Positions 1 through 7,215 of a stretch of DNA of 28,247 bases are shown piece by piece. The translations under genes were made by a program, and so were the position numbers. Each line of letters begins with the position of its first letter. Position 1 is the first letter of the stretch. The notes below the pieces were generated by a model. The model searched no databases and was not told the DNA's origin. It saw only the letters and a program-made list of their open reading frames with translations. Origin of the DNA: an uncultured Oscillospiraceae bacterium (GTDB lineage: Bacteria > Bacillota_A > Clostridia > Oscillospirales > Oscillospiraceae). Location: NCBI GenBank assembly GCA_944385265.1, contig CALWWO010000178.1, forward strand, positions 1-28,247. Direction: 5' to 3'.

Positions 1-1
1 A

Positions 2-46
2 GAGGCTGCAGCAAAAAGCCTCGACAGAATGGTGAATATAAAATAA
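2..46 (+). CDS. Possible 3' end of an upstream gene (partial)
   Basis: One frame is open from the window edge and ends in TAA at 44-46, giving a tail EAAAKSLDRMVNIK. It could be the C-terminus of a gene lying mostly outside the window. It is too short to identify, and other frames are also open here, so this is only a possibility. Confidence 0.25.
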   Translation, partial: EAAAKSLDRMVNIK

Positions 47-137
47 CAGGCGCGCTAAAACCGCATGAAACCTTTAAAAATCGATGATTTTTGAGGATGG
101 GATAGCTAAAAGTAAATTTGCACGGGAGCAGGCGGAC

Positions 138-665
138 ATGAAAAAAGCTATGATAACTATCGCGATACTATCCGTTATATGTACGGTGGTCTGCTCCTGC
201 CTGTACAAAGCGTCGGAAAGCGAAGCCGCCTTTGCGTTCGCAATTACTTTTGGGACAACGGCGTATCACTTTTTAATGCGGCTTGGCGTCGGTTTTATTT
301 TTGACATTATCATGGACAATAAGGCGGATTACACGAAAAGCTGGTATCGCAGCAGAGACTGGGAGAAAAAGCTATACGAGAGATTGAACGTGAAGCATTG
401 GAAAGGTATTATGCCGACCTATGATCCCAGTCTGTTCGATCAAACCCAAAAAAGCTGGGACGAGATCGCGCAGGCTTCATGCCAGGCTGAACTTGTGCAT
501 GAAACGATCATATTGCTGAGTTTTGTCCCGATCGTTTTTTCAATATGGTTCGGCGCGCTCGCAGTGTTCGTAATCACCTCTGTGCTTGCGGCTTTATTTG
601 ATACGGTCTTTGTGATTATGCAGCGATATAACCGCCCGCGGATCATTCGGTTGATTAAACGATAA
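138..665 (+). CDS. CrtO-like membrane protein (glycosyl-4,4'-diaponeurosporenoate acyltransferase family)
   Basis: A protein of about 175 residues with hydrophobic segments at the N-terminus and near the C-terminus. The central KHWKGIMPTYDP motif, the QAELVHETI stretch and the terminal QRYNRPRI signature match what I recall of staphylococcal CrtO, which acylates the sugar of staphyloxanthin at the membrane. In CrtO the corresponding parts read K-A-E-L-I-H and Q-R-Y-N-R-P-R. I prefer the ATG at 138, which has GGGAG nine bases upstream, over the in-frame ATG at 84, which has no ribosome site. No carotenoid genes lie nearby, so the real substrate is unknown; many clostridial members carry this name only by homology. 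The family call is fairly firm, the function is not. A stem-loop at 695-727 follows. Confidence 0.6.
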   Translation: MKKAMITIAILSVICTVVCSCLYKASESEAAFAFAITFGTTAYHFLMRLGVGFIFDIIMDNKADYTKSWYRSRDWEKKLYERLNVKHWKGIMPTYDPSLFDQTQKSWDEIAQASCQAELVHETIILLSFVPIVFSIWFGALAVFVITSVLAALFDTVFVIMQRYNRPRIIRLIKR

Positions 666-694
666 ATTCGGCTTTATAGGGCAGTTAAGCAAAT

Positions 695-727
695 GGGGCA
701 TGACGCGCCGGAAGGCGGTCATGCCCC
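695..727. terminator. Stem-loop between convergent genes
   Basis: GGGGCATGAC (695-704) pairs with GTCATGCCCC (718-727). An inner CGCC-GGAA-GGCG hairpin extends the stem past one bulged G and closes on a GNRA-type tetraloop. It lies between the CrtO-like gene (+) and the helical protein gene (-). No strong U-run follows on either strand, so its terminator role is inferred from position. Confidence 0.5.
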
Positions 728-764
728 GTTGTATATCCCTCTCGTCCTATCTGCCGCTTGCCGC

Positions 765-1202
765 TCAGTGCAGATATGCTTTTAAGCGATCGATGTTCTG
801 CTGCTCTGTTTTTATAAGGCGGGATGCAAGGTCCGATACCTGCGGATCAGGATTCTCGTAGTTGTTCAACACCTTCGTCATATTCGTGATGCCCATGGTG
901 CTGCCTTTTATCATGAGCTGCGCGAGATAGCCCGTATCGTTATTTATCATTGTGTTCATCTCAACGCCCATTTTCATGCCGGCTTTTTTTATGGCGCTCA
1001 CAGGCTCCGGCTCTTCACCCATTTTTATAAGCAGGTTTGCAGCCTCGGCAGAGATGCTGTTGTATTGCTGCTCCTGTGTCTTAAGGTCGGAGCGAAAGCG
1101 TGAGTTTTCCGCTTTGGGCAGCAGGTCGCTTATCGCCTGGCTGCCAGTTTTTGCGCCGCGGTAGATGGAATTGAGGACTTCTGCCTCTTTGTTCTTTTGC
1201 AT
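765..1202 (-). CDS. Hypothetical helical (ferritin-like) protein
   Basis: A soluble, helix-rich protein of about 145 residues without signal peptide or membrane segment. Long amphipathic stretches, with a Met-rich centre (AGMKMGVEMNTMIN, STMGITNMTK), suggest a four-helix bundle, and I recall similar unnamed clostridial proteins of this size. A clear diiron motif (E with ExxH pairs) is not visible, so ferritin-like refers to fold only. The start is the ATG at 1202: the upstream in-frame ATG at 1217 is itself part of the GGAGG ribosome site (ATGGAGGC) lying seven bases before it. It is transcribed divergently from prmA. Function unknown. Confidence 0.6.
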   Translation of the reverse strand: MQKNKEAEVLNSIYRGAKTGSQAISDLLPKAENSRFRSDLKTQEQQYNSISAEAANLLIKMGEEPEPVSAIKKAGMKMGVEMNTMINNDTGYLAQLMIKGSTMGITNMTKVLNNYENPDPQVSDLASRLIKTEQQNIDRLKAYLH

Positions 1203-1220
1203 ATTGTTAGCCTCCAAAAG

Positions 1221-1249
1221 TTGTTTTCAGGCATAGTTTGTGTTAAAAT
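1221..1249 (+). promoter_or_regulatory. Probable sigma-A promoter of prmA
   Basis: TTGTTT (1221-1226), a 17-base spacer, and TAAAAT (1244-1249). It lies about 40 bases before the prmA start in the gap between divergent genes. Identified by eye from consensus and spacing. Confidence 0.5.
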
Positions 1250-1289
1250 CTAGGAAAATATTTATGAATGTAAAAAGCGGAGAGCGAAT

Positions 1290-2222
1290 ATGGATTGGCT
1301 TGAAATTACTATAAATACAAAAAGCGACGAAATAGAGGATTTGTGCGCGGAGCTTGACGAGCTCGGCGTCAGCGGCGCGGTCATCGAGGACGAAGCGGAA
1401 TACGCCGCTTTTCTTGAAAATAACCGTAAATACTGGGACTATGTGGATGATGAGTTGCTTGAATCGTGGAGGGGATTGAGCCGCGTAAAATTTTATCTTG
1501 AGGACAGTGACGGCGGCAGGCTTGAGCTTGAGCGGCTGCGGAGTGAGCTTCCGGATAAAACGCTTCTTTCAGCCTCTGTGCGCGACGAGGATTGGGAGAA
1601 CAACTGGAAGGAGTTCTATAAGCCGGTCGAAATAGGTAAAAAGCTCATCATCGTACCGCAGTGGGAGCAGACGCCCGAAACAGAAGAACGGATAGCGCTG
1701 CGCCTTGATCCGGGGCTCATATTCGGCACCGGCACGCATCCGACAACAAAAATGTGTCTTGAAGCGCTTGAAAATATCGTACACGGTGGAGAAACAATGC
1801 TCGATCTTGGATGCGGCAGCGGGATACTCTCGATCGCAGCTCTGCTGCTCGGCGTGGCATACGCGACAGGGTGCGATATAGACTCAAAAGCGCCGGACGT
1901 TGCAATGGAAAACGCGGCGTTAAACGGCATATACAGCGATAGATTTGAAGCTGTTGCAGGCGATATTCTTTCCGACACGGCGCTTAAAGAGAGTTTAGGG
2001 CGCCAAAAGTACGATATAATCACCGCAAATATAGTGGCGGATGTGATAATCGCCGTATCTAAACAGGCAGTTTCATGGCTTGCACAGGACGGGATATTTA
2101 TATGTTCCGGCATAATCGGCGCGCGGCGTGATGAGGTGCGGGCGGCGCTTTTAAAATGCGAGTTTACTATCAAATGTGAGATCGAAGATTCCGACTGGTA
2201 TTGCTATGTGTGCACACGATAA
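1290..2222 (+). CDS. prmA: Ribosomal protein L11 methyltransferase
   Basis: PrmA trimethylates ribosomal protein L11 using S-adenosylmethionine. The 310-residue length is normal. An N-terminal L11-recognition domain (about residues 1-100) is followed by a class I methyltransferase domain with FGTGTHPTT near 147-154, the SAM-binding motif LDLGCGSGILSI near 171-182, and a NIVADVI motif IV-like segment. The combination FGTGTHPTT plus LDLGCGSGILS is diagnostic of PrmA. The start ATG has GGAG seven bases upstream. In many Firmicutes prmA is followed by rsmE; here a restriction-modification cassette begins about 40 bases downstream, which suggests insertion at this point. Confidence 0.96.
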   Translation: MDWLEITINTKSDEIEDLCAELDELGVSGAVIEDEAEYAAFLENNRKYWDYVDDELLESWRGLSRVKFYLEDSDGGRLELERLRSELPDKTLLSASVRDEDWENNWKEFYKPVEIGKKLIIVPQWEQTPETEERIALRLDPGLIFGTGTHPTTKMCLEALENIVHGGETMLDLGCGSGILSIAALLLGVAYATGCDIDSKAPDVAMENAALNGIYSDRFEAVAGDILSDTALKESLGRQKYDIITANIVADVIIAVSKQAVSWLAQDGIFICSGIIGARRDEVRAALLKCEFTIKCEIEDSDWYCYVCTR

Positions 2223-2261
2223 AACAAAAATTTAAAAACGCGTATGAAAGGAGATATGACA

Positions 2262-3293
2262 ATGGAGGTCATCTCTCTGTTTTCGGGCTGCGGTGGGCTT
2301 GACCTCGGCTTTGAGATGGCCGGATTTGAAATTCCCGTGGCAAATGAATTTGATCCGACTATATTTGAGACATTTAAGATCAATCATCCGAAAACCTACT
2401 TGATCGAAAACGATATACGGCAAGTTGCCAAAGAGGATATTAAACCGTTTATTTCCGACGAGGTCGACGGAATAATCGGAGGTCCTCCATGTCAATCATG
2501 GTCAGAGGCGGGCGCGCTTCGCGGGATCAAAGATGCGCGGGGGCAGCTTTTTTATGATTATATAAGGATCCTCAGGGATTTTAGCCCGAAATTTTTCCTC
2601 GCTGAGAACGTCCAGCGGAATGCTCGCTAACCGCCACAGCGAGGCCGTGCAAAATATTTTGGCTATGTTTGAGGAGGCGGGGTACGATGTTTCGCTCACT
2701 TTAGCAAACGCCAAGGATTACGGTGTTGCGGAGGAGCGTAAGAGGGTATTTTACATCGGATTTAGAAAAGATATCGGAATAAATTTTATTTTTCCCGAGG
2801 GCTCTACTAAGGACGACTCAAAAAAACTCACTTTAAGAGACGTTATTTGGGATTTGCAGGAGACGGCGGTACCTGCCGGCGATAAAGACAGACATAATCC
2901 GGCGGCGATAAACAACAATGAATATTTTATAAGTGCATATTCCCCAATTTTCATGAGCAGAAACCGTGTTAAATCGTGGGACGAGCAGGCGTTTACAGTT
3001 CAGGCGTCAGGCAGGCAATGCCAGCTCCATCCGTCTGCGCCTAAGATGGTCAAAGTGGGCAAAGACGCTTTCAAATTTGTCGAGGGGAAAGAGCATTTAT
3101 ACCGTCGGATGACTATCCGTGAGATTGCGCGTATCCAGGGTTTTCCTGATAATTTTAAGTTTATTTATAATGAAACGAACAACGCGTATAAAATGATCGG
3201 CAACGCAGTTCCTGTTAATCTCGCGTATGAGATTGCTATAACAATAAAAAAGCGCTTGAGGATGGTACGGAGGAGCAATCGAATGAGCGTTAA
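2262..3293 (+). pseudogene. DNA cytosine-5 methyltransferase, M.HaeIII-like (GGCC), frameshifted
   Basis: A C5-cytosine methyltransferase closely resembling M.HaeIII, which methylates GGCC. Visible motifs are [12 protein letters not shown] (I), [16 protein letters not shown] (IV, catalytic Cys), AENV (VI), [11 protein letters not shown] (VIII), the target region [25 protein letters not shown] (IX) and [13 protein letters not shown] (X). The start is ATG 2262, eight bases after AGGAG. The first frame stops at 2628-2630. Removing one C at 2612-2613 restores [19 protein letters not shown] second lesion is likely in the A-run 3246-3251: one more A would give a natural tail ending in TAA at 3291-3293, overlapping the endonuclease start by 11 bases. 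Without it the frame runs straight into the endonuclease. As written the gene cannot make a full methyltransferase; assembly error is the alternative. Confidence 0.85.
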
Positions 3294-4237
3294 AAGTAAT
3301 AACAACGGACGGGCGTTTGAATATATCTGTATACAGACGCTCTACAAAAAAATATCGACATATCGATATTCAGAGATCATAAAGATTCCGCGTTTGTTGC
3401 AGCCGAACGCGCATGGCAAAGTACAGATTTTGATACGCGCCATGCGCTTAGCCGCAGCGCGTCGGCGGCTGCCGATGCGATAATGAAGCTCGAGCCAAAT
3501 GCGATAGAGTCAGGTCGTGACGTTTTGACGCTTATGCTACAAACTGACAGCAGAGGCGAGACCGGGGATGTCAGAGATATCATAATCTCCAGACAAGATA
3601 TTGACTGGGAGATCGGGCTCAGCTTGAAACATAGGCAATTTTGCCGTTAAGCACAGCAGATTGGCAAAAACACTGGATTTTGGGAAAAGGTGGTTTGGCA
3701 TTCCTTGCTCAGACGAATACTGGGATGATATCAGACCGATTTTTTTCAATGCTCGATCTTGAAAAAGCAAAAGGTGCTAAATGGCAGGAGCTACCTGACA
3801 AGGAGGCTGATGTTTACATACCGCTTTTAAAAGCATTTATGGAAGAAATTAGGAGAAGCGCCTTGAAAGATCCTGCGCTTCCACATAAAATGGTCGAGTA
3901 TTTGCTCGGTAAATTTGATTTCTATAAAGTCATCAGTATAGACAGCAAAAAAGCGGCTCAGATACAGGCTTTTAATTTATATGGCACGCTTAATGAAAGC
4001 GCTGCCGGAACGCCGCCGCTTATCATTGTGCCGGTTTCCTTATTGCCTACAAAAATTATTAGTTTAGATTTCAAGCCAAATAGCGATAATACGTTAGAAT
4101 TATATATGGATCGCGGGTGGCGTTTCGGCTTCAGGATCCACAACGCCATTACTGCTGTTGAGACGAGCTTGAAGTTTGACGTCCAAATAGTCGAAATGCC
4201 TTCGACCATAGCCACGATCAACTGCGCATGGGAATAA
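3283..4237 (+). pseudogene. HaeIII-type restriction endonuclease (GGCC), broken by three frameshifts
   Basis: The reconstructed protein (about 315 residues) begins [14 protein letters not shown] and ends FDVQIVEMPSTIATINCAWE, matching the HaeIII restriction endonuclease family (RE_HaeIII) along its whole length. Key segments are GDVRDIIISR and WEIGLSLKHR (probable nuclease core, inferred), then LDFGKRWFGIPCSDEYWDD and MVEYLLGKFDFYKVIS. Three frame changes are needed: one A missing at 3381-3383 (IIK then [11 protein letters not shown]), one T extra in the run 3639-3642 (RQF then AVKHSRLAKT), and one T extra in the seven-T run 3740-3746 (RPIF then SMLDLEKAKG). The start has a GGAGGAG site (3270-3276) that lies inside the methyltransferase tail. 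Because a lone active endonuclease beside a broken methyltransferase would be toxic, loss of both is consistent. Confidence 0.85.
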
Positions 4238-4302
4238 CTTGTACATTTTTGTATCGCATATAAGCGCAAAATAAAAGTAAAAACAAGAAGAGGGGATATG
4301 TC

Positions 4303-5049
4303 ATGGAGAAAAAAATCATGGCTGTAGTGTTAGCGGCCGGGAAGGGAACGCGGCTCAGGACGGAGGGAATAGATCTTCCAAAGGTCATGCGTACTGCGTG
4401 CGGCAAGCCGCTTTTACACTATGTCCTTGAGGCGATATCGTTCGTTGGCAAGGAGAACACGATCATCGTCGTCGGATATCAAAAGGAAAAGGTGATAAGT
4501 GCTTTTCCCGGCTATCATTTTGCAGAGCAGGAAGAGCAGCTCGGCACGGGTCACGCTGTTATGTCGGCGCGTGAGCAGCTTTCAGGATACGACGGCGATG
4601 TTCTCATATGCTACGGTGACATGCCTCTCTTGAAAAGAGAGACGTATGAGGCGCTCTGCTCCGTGCATGTGAGCGAGAAAAACGCGTGCACTCTTCTGTC
4701 CGGGACGACTGAAGAGGATCTGCCGTACGGACGCGTCCTGCGAGGAGAGGACGGCAGATTTGTAGGCGTTGTCGAGGACCGTGACTGCACGTCGGAGCAG
4801 AAGAAGATAAAAGAGCTCAATATTGGAGTGTATATGTTTTCTGCGCCTAAGCTGCTGGTTGCGCTCGAAAAGATAGGAAATGATAATGCGCAGGGCGAAT
4901 ATTACCTGACTGATGTGCCGGCAGTGCTGCTTGAAGAGGGGGAGAAGATCGGCGTATGCAAACGCGAGCTTGGAAAAGAGCTTGTAGGCGTAAACACGGT
5001 AGAGCAGCTCAAAATGGTCGAGGAAGAGCTTATAAAAGAGGCGCGGTAA
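4303..5049 (+). CDS. Stand-alone GlmU-type nucleotidyltransferase
   Basis: A sugar-phosphate nucleotidyltransferase of 248 residues resembling the uridylyltransferase half of GlmU, which makes UDP-GlcNAc for cell-wall synthesis. It shows VLAAGKGTRLR (residues 9-19), the LPK lysine (K27), EEQLGTGHAV, a CYGDMPLL metal-binding segment, LPYGRV, GEYYLTDV and a terminal VGVNTVEQL. The left-handed beta-helix acetyltransferase half of GlmU is absent: the protein stops about 20 residues after VGVN, and no hexapeptide repeats follow. The usual NTGIY is NIGVY here. The substrate could be GlcNAc-1-P or another sugar phosphate. The start ATG follows AGAGGGG. It ends at the palindromic terminator 5204-5239. 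Confidence 0.75.
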   Translation: MEKKIMAVVLAAGKGTRLRTEGIDLPKVMRTACGKPLLHYVLEAISFVGKENTIIVVGYQKEKVISAFPGYHFAEQEEQLGTGHAVMSAREQLSGYDGDVLICYGDMPLLKRETYEALCSVHVSEKNACTLLSGTTEEDLPYGRVLRGEDGRFVGVVEDRDCTSEQKKIKELNIGVYMFSAPKLLVALEKIGNDNAQGEYYLTDVPAVLLEEGEKIGVCKRELGKELVGVNTVEQLKMVEEELIKEAR

Positions 5050-5203
5050 AAGCCTCGCAGCGTGCCGCATCGGGCAAGCAAAAAATATATCGTTTTTCAG
5101 GATAGCGTGTATTGATTGAAAAATACAGACAGCTCGGCAAACTCGGTTTGATCATGTGAACAGCGTACTGTAAAAGCTCTGGCAAATGTATGATTTTCGT
5201 GAT

Positions 5204-5239
5204 AAAAAAGCTTTGAGACTTAAGTCTCAAAGCTTTTTT
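5204..5239. terminator. Bidirectional terminator, 36-bp perfect palindrome
   Basis: Two 18-base arms with no loop bases: A6-GCTTTGAGACTT, then its exact complement ending in T6. It sits between the nucleotidyltransferase (+) and oadB (-) and supplies a U-run on both strands, so it should stop both. The stretch 5050-5203 before it holds no gene I can support. Confidence 0.9.
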
Positions 5240-5260
5240 ATTTTATAAACATAGTCTATT

Positions 5261-6430
5261 TTATCTGAATATCGAGAGCAAAAATCCTGCGGCAACGGCG
5301 GAGCCGATAACGCCCGCGACGTTCGGTCCCATTGCGTGCATAAGCAAGTAGTTGCTGGGATTTGCCTTCTGCCCCTCTATCTGAGATACGCGCGCTGCCA
5401 TAGGCACTGCGGAAACGCCTGCAGAACCGATAAGCGGATTGATCTTGCCGCCAGAGAGCTTGTACATGATCTTCCCCAAAAGCAGTCCTCCAAACGTTGA
5501 GAATGCAAAGGCAAACAGACCGAGCGCAATGATCTTGAGCGTATTTGGTGACAGGAAATTCTCCGCAACGGTGGTTGCGCCTACAGATATGCCAAGGAAT
5601 ATTGTGACGATATTCATAAGCGCATTCTGAGCCGTATCTGAAAGCCTGTCTGTAACGCCGGATTCGCGGAACAGATTTCCGAGCATAAGACAACCGAGAA
5701 GGGGCGCAACGTCGGGCAGTATAAGCACCGTTATGATAGTGACGGCAATCGGAAAAACGATCTTTTCCGTCTTGGAAACGGGGCGGAGCTGCTCCATTTT
5801 GCATTCGCGCTCTTCTTTCGTCGTGACAAGCCGCATGATAGGCGGCTGGATAAGCGGAATAAGCGCCATATAAGAGTAGGCTGCGATAGCGATAGGTCCA
5901 AGCAGGTGCGGCGCAAGCGTTTTCGTGAGGAAAATCGCCGTAGGACCATCAGCGCCGCCGATGATACCGATCGAGGAAGCCTCGTTTCCGTTGAAACCGA
6001 GCAGTATAGCAAGGATAAACGCGCAGTATATCCCAAACTGCGCCGCTGCGCCGAGCAGCAATGATTTCGGATTTGCGATAAGCGGACCAAAATCAGTCAT
6101 CGCGCCGACTCCAAGGAATATCAGCGACGGGTAAACGCCCGCCTTAACGCCTATGTATAGAATGTCAAGCAATCCTCCGTTTGAGAGGACCTCGCCGTAA
6201 TCGACTGTGGTACCTTCCCAAAATTCCGGATGATAAAGCCCTGTGATGGGCAGATTCGTAAGCAGCATACCGAATGCTATACCTACGAGCAAAAGCGGCT
6301 CGAACTGCTTTACTATACCAAGATAAAGCAAAATGCAGGAAAGTGCGATCATGACAAGCTGCTGCCATGTAAGACTTATGAATCCGGAAGATTCCCACAC
6401 TCCTTTAAAAGTATCTATAATGAAATCCAC
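5261..6430 (-). CDS. oadB: Sodium-translocating decarboxylase beta subunit
   Basis: The membrane subunit of the biotin-dependent sodium pump. It decarboxylates carboxybiotin and moves Na+ outward. The 389 residues are mostly hydrophobic helices. GGADGPTAIFLTK (about 158-170) carries the conserved Asp (D161) implicated in Na+ and proton movement, and GPNVAGVIGSAVAAG near the C-terminus is also typical. The reading frame starts at GTG 6430, about ten bases after AGGGGG. It is last of four co-oriented genes (oadA, oadG, biotin carrier, oadB) and ends at the palindromic terminator. The same subunit serves oxaloacetate, methylmalonyl-CoA and glutaconyl-CoA pumps; the oadA partner points to oxaloacetate. 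Confidence 0.92.
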   Translation of the reverse strand: MDFIIDTFKGVWESSGFISLTWQQLVMIALSCILLYLGIVKQFEPLLLVGIAFGMLLTNLPITGLYHPEFWEGTTVDYGEVLSNGGLLDILYIGVKAGVYPSLIFLGVGAMTDFGPLIANPKSLLLGAAAQFGIYCAFILAILLGFNGNEASSIGIIGGADGPTAIFLTKTLAPHLLGPIAIAAYSYMALIPLIQPPIMRLVTTKEERECKMEQLRPVSKTEKIVFPIAVTIITVLILPDVAPLLGCLMLGNLFRESGVTDRLSDTAQNALMNIVTIFLGISVGATTVAENFLSPNTLKIIALGLFAFAFSTFGGLLLGKIMYKLSGGKINPLIGSAGVSAVPMAARVSQIEGQKANPSNYLLMHAMGPNVAGVIGSAVAAGFLLSIFR

Positions 6431-6448
6431 TGAAAATTCGCCCCCTGA

Positions 6449-6850
6449 TTAATTCAGGTAGAGGAGAGGATCACCGGTCGAAATCATAGCGCCTACGCTT
6501 GTGACGATAGATGAAACGACGCCGTCGCGCGGAGCGGAAAGCTCGTTCTCCATTTTCATAGCCTCAATAATAAGCAGGGTGTCGCCCTTTTTGACTGCCT
6601 GCCCGGGAGAGACAACGATTTTAAAGACAGAGCCGGGAAGCGGAGATTCGATAAGCTCGCCCGTTCCGGCAGGGGCAGCAGCGGGAGCGGCGGCTGCAGG
6701 AGCAGTTTCAGCTGCAGGCGCGGCAGCAGGGGCAGCAGGCGCGGCAGCCGCTGCAGGAGCCATAGCCGTATACTCGTCAAGCAAAATGGCGTTTCCCTGT
6801 TCTACCTCTACCTCGTATACTTTATCATTAAGAGTGATCTTGTACTTCAT
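6449..6850 (-). CDS. Biotin carboxyl carrier subunit of the decarboxylase
   Basis: A 133-residue biotin carrier that shuttles the carboxyl group from the carboxyltransferase (OadA) to OadB. It has a short beta-rich N-terminus, a flexible Ala/Pro-rich linker (about residues 31-62), and a biotinyl domain with the biotinylation motif EAMKMENE, Lys99 being the attachment residue. In the Klebsiella-type enzyme this domain is fused to the C-terminus of the alpha subunit; here it is a separate gene. The start ATG follows AAGGAGG, and that ribosome site overlaps the end of oadG, so translation is probably coupled. Confidence 0.93.
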   Translation of the reverse strand: MKYKITLNDKVYEVEVEQGNAILLDEYTAMAPAAAAAPAAPAAAPAAETAPAAAAPAAAPAGTGELIESPLPGSVFKIVVSPGQAVKKGDTLLIIEAMKMENELSAPRDGVVSSIVTSVGAMISTGDPLLYLN

Positions 6851-6852
6851 GG

Positions 6853-7194
6853 TTATTTGACCTCCTTGATGGAAATAAATCTGATTTCATTTAACGGTAC
6901 GTTCAGCTGATCTGCAGTCACTGCCATTACCATGGCTGCTGTGCGGTCAGGAACGGAAAATGTAGCCACTTCACCGCATGACCCGGGAGCGTATTTCGGA
7001 GTAGTTTCGACAACCGGAGCAGCTACGGCGACGGGTGCATCTGCATTGTCGACCGTATTTGCTGAGCGGCGGCGAGATACGGCGCGGGCGACTAATAGGA
7101 AAACGATAACCGCAAGAACGATGAGTATTGAAACAATGCCGGATTCTTGCGCCGACTCGGCGGCGTTTGCATCCAAAATTATGTTAAATCCCAT
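6853..7194 (-). CDS. oadG: Oxaloacetate decarboxylase gamma-like subunit
   Basis: A small protein of 113 residues with one N-terminal membrane helix (SGIVSILIVLAVIVFLLVA, about residues 15-35), a basic RRR stop-transfer patch and a cytoplasmic tail. This is the layout of OadG, which assembles the alpha and beta subunits. The tail ends NEIRFISIKEVK. I chose ATG 7194, eight bases after GGAG; a TTG at 7200 would leave only two bases. It lies between oadA (21-base gap) and the biotin carrier (2-base gap). Sequence similarity in this family is weak, so the call rests on topology and operon position. Confidence 0.8.
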   Translation of the reverse strand: MGFNIILDANAAESAQESGIVSILIVLAVIVFLLVARAVSRRRSANTVDNADAPVAVAAPVVETTPKYAPGSCGEVATFSVPDRTAAMVMAVTADQLNVPLNEIRFISIKEVK

Positions 7195-7215
7195 TTCCAA
7201 GTCTCCTTTTCACTA

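Noticed and set aside
4582..5070. Long minus-strand frame antisense to the nucleotidyltransferase gene
   Set aside because: A shadow of a gene with clear motifs; no ribosome site or domain.
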